Shown: piece after piece, positions 61,957 through 64,000 of the stretch
Layout: the number at the start of each line of letters is the position of its first letter
Numbering within the stretch: position 1 is the first letter of the stretch
Assembly: GCA_026936105.1 (NCBI GenBank)
Contig: JAIXKI010000035.1
Location: forward strand, 1 to 64,000
DNA length: 64,000 nucleotides
From: Chitinophagales bacterium
Lineage (GTDB): Bacteria; Bacteroidota; Bacteroidia; Chitinophagales; Chitinophagaceae
Reading direction: 5' to 3'
The notes under the pieces: generated by a model
Told to the model about the DNA's origin: nothing
The model's database searches: none
Seen by the model: only the letters and a program-made list of their open reading frames with translations
Position numbers and translations under genes: made by a program

Positions 61957-63153
61957 TCAGGCATTTTCGTAGATTACTGAAACCCCCTGCCCCACTCCCA
62001 CACACATGGTAGCTAATCCATAATGACTTCCTCTTCTTTTCATTTCATGAAGAAGCGTTGTGGAAATGCGTGTGCCGCTGCAACCAAGCGGATGCCCGAT
62101 TGCAATAGCTCCGCCATTTACATTGATCTTATTCTGATCCAGCTCTAATTCCCTAATGCAGGCAATAGATTGAGAAGCGAAAGCTTCATTCAATTCAATA
62201 ATGTCAAGGTCAGCCTTTTTGATTTTCGCCCTTTTCAATGCTTTTTGTGTGGCGGGCACCGGGCCGATCCCCATTATCGCAGGGCCTACTCCTGCTGCTG
62301 CCATCGAAATCACTTTCGCCATAGGCCGCAATTGATATTTTTTTATAGCATCTTCACTGGCCAGCAACATGGCTGCTGCCCCGTCATTAATTCCGGAAGA
62401 ATTTCCTGCGGTCACAGTCCCATCTTTGGCAAAAGCAGGCTTCAATGAAGCCAGTTTTTCCTTAGTGGTTTTTCTGGGATGTTCATCCGTATCAAAAATT
62501 GATTTTTCATTTTTCCCGGAAGTTATCTCTACAGGAACAATTTCATCTTTCCATTTACCCTCATCCAAAGCTTTAAAATATTTTTGCTGGGATGATAAGG
62601 CAAATGCATCTTGCTCCTGCCTTGATATCTTCCATTTCTTTGCCACATTCTCTGCCGTTTCCCCCATACTGAAAGGGTGATGCATTTCTGCCAGTTTTTC
62701 ATTCGTGAACCGCCAACCCAGCGTAGTATCATAGATCTCTGCATGCCTTTGAAAAGCGGATGATGATTTTGGAATCACGTAAGGCGCTCTTGTCATACTC
62801 TCAACTCCCGATGCAATGATCAGGTCTGCATCACCACACATTATTTGCCGGGCGCCATCTATTATAGCTTCAAGCCCGGATGCACAAAGCCTGTTCACCG
62901 TTACTCCCGGAACTGAGACGGGCAGACCCGCAAGAAGCGCTGCCATCCTCGCCACATTACGATTATCTTCACCAGACTGGTTTGCTGCTCCTGCTATCAC
63001 ATCTTCTATCGAATTCACATCAATAGACGGGTTTCTTTTCAATAATTCTTTGATCACCAATGCCAACAGATCGTCCGGACGCACTGAAGACAAGGACCCG
63101 CCATATTTCCCTACCGGGGTCCGGATACAATCAATTACATATGCCGTTTTCAT
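61957..63153 (-). CDS. Acetyl-CoA acyltransferase (thiolase)
   Basis: The 398-residue thiolase has the nucleophile Cys90 in VNRLCASGLEAI, His354 in GGAIAIGHPLGCSG, and Cys384 in MCVGVGQG, plus NEAFASQS. It cleaves or forms beta-ketoacyl-CoA. The sequence resembles the FadA/PcaF type, which points to fatty-acid beta-oxidation or a similar degradation path, but no other pathway gene is nearby. It is divergent from rlmN. Confidence 0.95.
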   Translation of the reverse strand: MKTAYVIDCIRTPVGKYGGSLSSVRPDDLLALVIKELLKRNPSIDVNSIEDVIAGAANQSGEDNRNVARMAALLAGLPVSVPGVTVNRLCASGLEAIIDGARQIMCGDADLIIASGVESMTRAPYVIPKSSSAFQRHAEIYDTTLGWRFTNEKLAEMHHPFSMGETAENVAKKWKISRQEQDAFALSSQQKYFKALDEGKWKDEIVPVEITSGKNEKSIFDTDEHPRKTTKEKLASLKPAFAKDGTVTAGNSSGINDGAAAMLLASEDAIKKYQLRPMAKVISMAAAGVGPAIMGIGPVPATQKALKRAKIKKADLDIIELNEAFASQSIACIRELELDQNKINVNGGAIAIGHPLGCSGTRISTTLLHEMKRRGSHYGLATMCVGVGQGVSVIYENA

Positions 63154-63251
63154 TTACCTGATTTATTCCTTGCAAGTTACAGGTAAGTTAAGGTAAAACA
63201 ATTTCATCCCGGTTATCCACTTCTCAGGACAGCTAATTGTATCTTTGCAGA

Positions 63252-64000
63252 ATGGTCAGGACAGAGCAGAAAAATATCAGGCATTTGAGCTTACCGGAGT
63301 TGGAGCAGTATTTTGAAACGATCGGTGAAAAAAAATTCCGTGCAAAACAGGTTTATGAATGGCTATGGCAAAAAAGCGCCTCGTGCATAGATGCCATGAC
63401 TAACCTGGGCAAAGATTTGCGTAACAAACTGAAAGAAGATTTTTCCTTACCTGCACTATCAATAGATGCGACACAATATTCTGCTGACGGAACAGTAAAA
63501 AGCCGTTTTAAAACCCACGATGGCCTTGCGGTAGAAGGAGTGCTGATCCCTTCAGCGCACAGATATACCGCATGTGTTTCTTCACAGATCGGATGTGCGG
63601 TGGGTTGTAAATTTTGTGCCACCGGTTTTCTGGGTCGCATACGCAACCTGACCTTTGATGAGATATACGATGAAGTAATGCTGATCAACCGGCAATGCGA
63701 AAAGATTTACGGAAAGAAATTAAGCAACATCGTTTTCATGGGCATGGGGGAGCCTTTGCTGAACTATAAACATTTTCTGAAAGCCATTGAACGCATTACT
63801 TCACCCGACGGATTTGGAATGAGCCCGAGAAGAATTACAGTCTCTACTGCAGGCCTGGTAAAACAGATCAGGCAACTGGGGGATGATAAAGTGAAATTCA
63901 AACTGGCCGTATCGCTTCATGCTGCCAACGATAAAAAAAGAAGTGAGATCATGCCGATCAATGACACCAACGATCTTCGCTCTTTGGTGGATGCGTTGAA
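63252..64000 (+). CDS. rlmN: 23S rRNA (adenine2503-C2) methyltransferase RlmN, 3' end outside window
   Basis: Translation from the ATG at 63252 runs open to the window end (about 249 residues). The N-terminal helical domain opens with RTEQKNIRHLSLPELEQYF, and the radical-SAM motif is Cys115, Cys119 and Cys122 in IGCAVGCKFCATGFLGR. Further family blocks are NIVFMGMGEPLLNY and GMSPRRITVSTAGL. RlmN methylates A2503 of 23S rRNA and A37 of some tRNAs. The final third, including the second catalytic cysteine region, is not in the window. Confidence 0.96.
   Translation, partial: MVRTEQKNIRHLSLPELEQYFETIGEKKFRAKQVYEWLWQKSASCIDAMTNLGKDLRNKLKEDFSLPALSIDATQYSADGTVKSRFKTHDGLAVEGVLIPSAHRYTACVSSQIGCAVGCKFCATGFLGRIRNLTFDEIYDEVMLINRQCEKIYGKKLSNIVFMGMGEPLLNYKHFLKAIERITSPDGFGMSPRRITVSTAGLVKQIRQLGDDKVKFKLAVSLHAANDKKRSEIMPINDTNDLRSLVDAL

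Noticed and set aside
1-64000. tRNA, rRNA, CRISPR array, prophage or transposase genes
   Set aside because: None could be recognised on either strand by eye; a tRNA and ncRNA search with covariance models would settle the RNA genes.

Overview
The window is a stretch of ordinary chromosome from a member of the Bacteroidota, most likely the Chitinophagaceae or a near relative. The evidence is a type IX secretion cargo (PKD repeats plus a gliding-motility C-terminal domain) next to a PorP/SprF protein, the lineage families DUF4296 and DUF4835, the Bacteroidota form of RNA polymerase omega, a short NuoG without the molybdopterin domain, a single-RRM protein with a glycine-rich tail, and promoters of the TTG-N(17-23)-TANNTTTG type. 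The sequence is moderately AT-rich by eye and few genes have a clear Shine-Dalgarno site. I saw no tRNA, rRNA, CRISPR array or classical insertion sequence.

Layout. 1-1.9 kb (+): end of a membrane protein, then a NarL-type sensor kinase and response regulator. 1.9-7.5 kb (-): bamD, rpoZ, coaBC, DUF4835 and DUF4296, preceded by a well expressed-looking OmpA-like protein with its own promoter and terminator. 7.7-12.9 kb (+): polyprenyl diphosphate synthase, recJ, a methyltransferase, rpsF-rpsR-rplI, and an RRM protein. 12.9-24.2 kb: lipid kinase, amidohydrolase, von Willebrand protein, an operon of O-methyltransferase, LysM glucosaminidase and phosphoribosyltransferase, a sodium/solute symporter, a LOG protein, a small beta-barrel and a GlcD-type oxidase. 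24.2-31 kb (-): recG, a 1205-residue T9SS cargo and its PorP-like partner. 31-38 kb: TonB-dependent receptor, two polysaccharide glycosyltransferase genes, a lipoprotein and mnmE. 38-41.2 kb (-): exbB-exbD-exbD-tonB. 41.4-56.7 kb (-): an ABC permease downstream of a complete 14-gene respiratory complex I operon, nuoA to nuoN. 56.9-59.8 kb (-): a small membrane protein, a PstS-like lipoprotein and a TPR protein. 60-64 kb: low-molecular-weight phosphatase, hisS, thiolase and the start of rlmN.

How the parts fit. The nuo operon supplies proton motive force. ExbB/ExbD/TonB use it to drive outer-membrane receptors such as the one at 31.2 kb. The PstS-like and TPR genes usually sit beside exbBD-tonB in this phylum, so the nuo block here appears to split one conserved neighbourhood. 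BamD, the OmpA-like protein, the beta-barrels and the T9SS pair all serve the outer membrane.

The most unusual feature is between nuoF and nuoG (51395-51825). A 431-bp cassette is bounded by 17-bp perfect inverted repeats that abut both ends of a four-helix-bundle (S23/intervening-sequence-protein-like) reading frame. That frame is interrupted by a TGA where the family usually has tryptophan. Short AAAGTCAAAA-type words like the cassette ends also occur, without an ORF, in the nuoA/nuoB and nuoD/nuoE spacers. This looks like a small mobile or formerly mobile element of the rRNA intervening-sequence kind sitting inside a protein-coding operon, with solo copies of its ends nearby.
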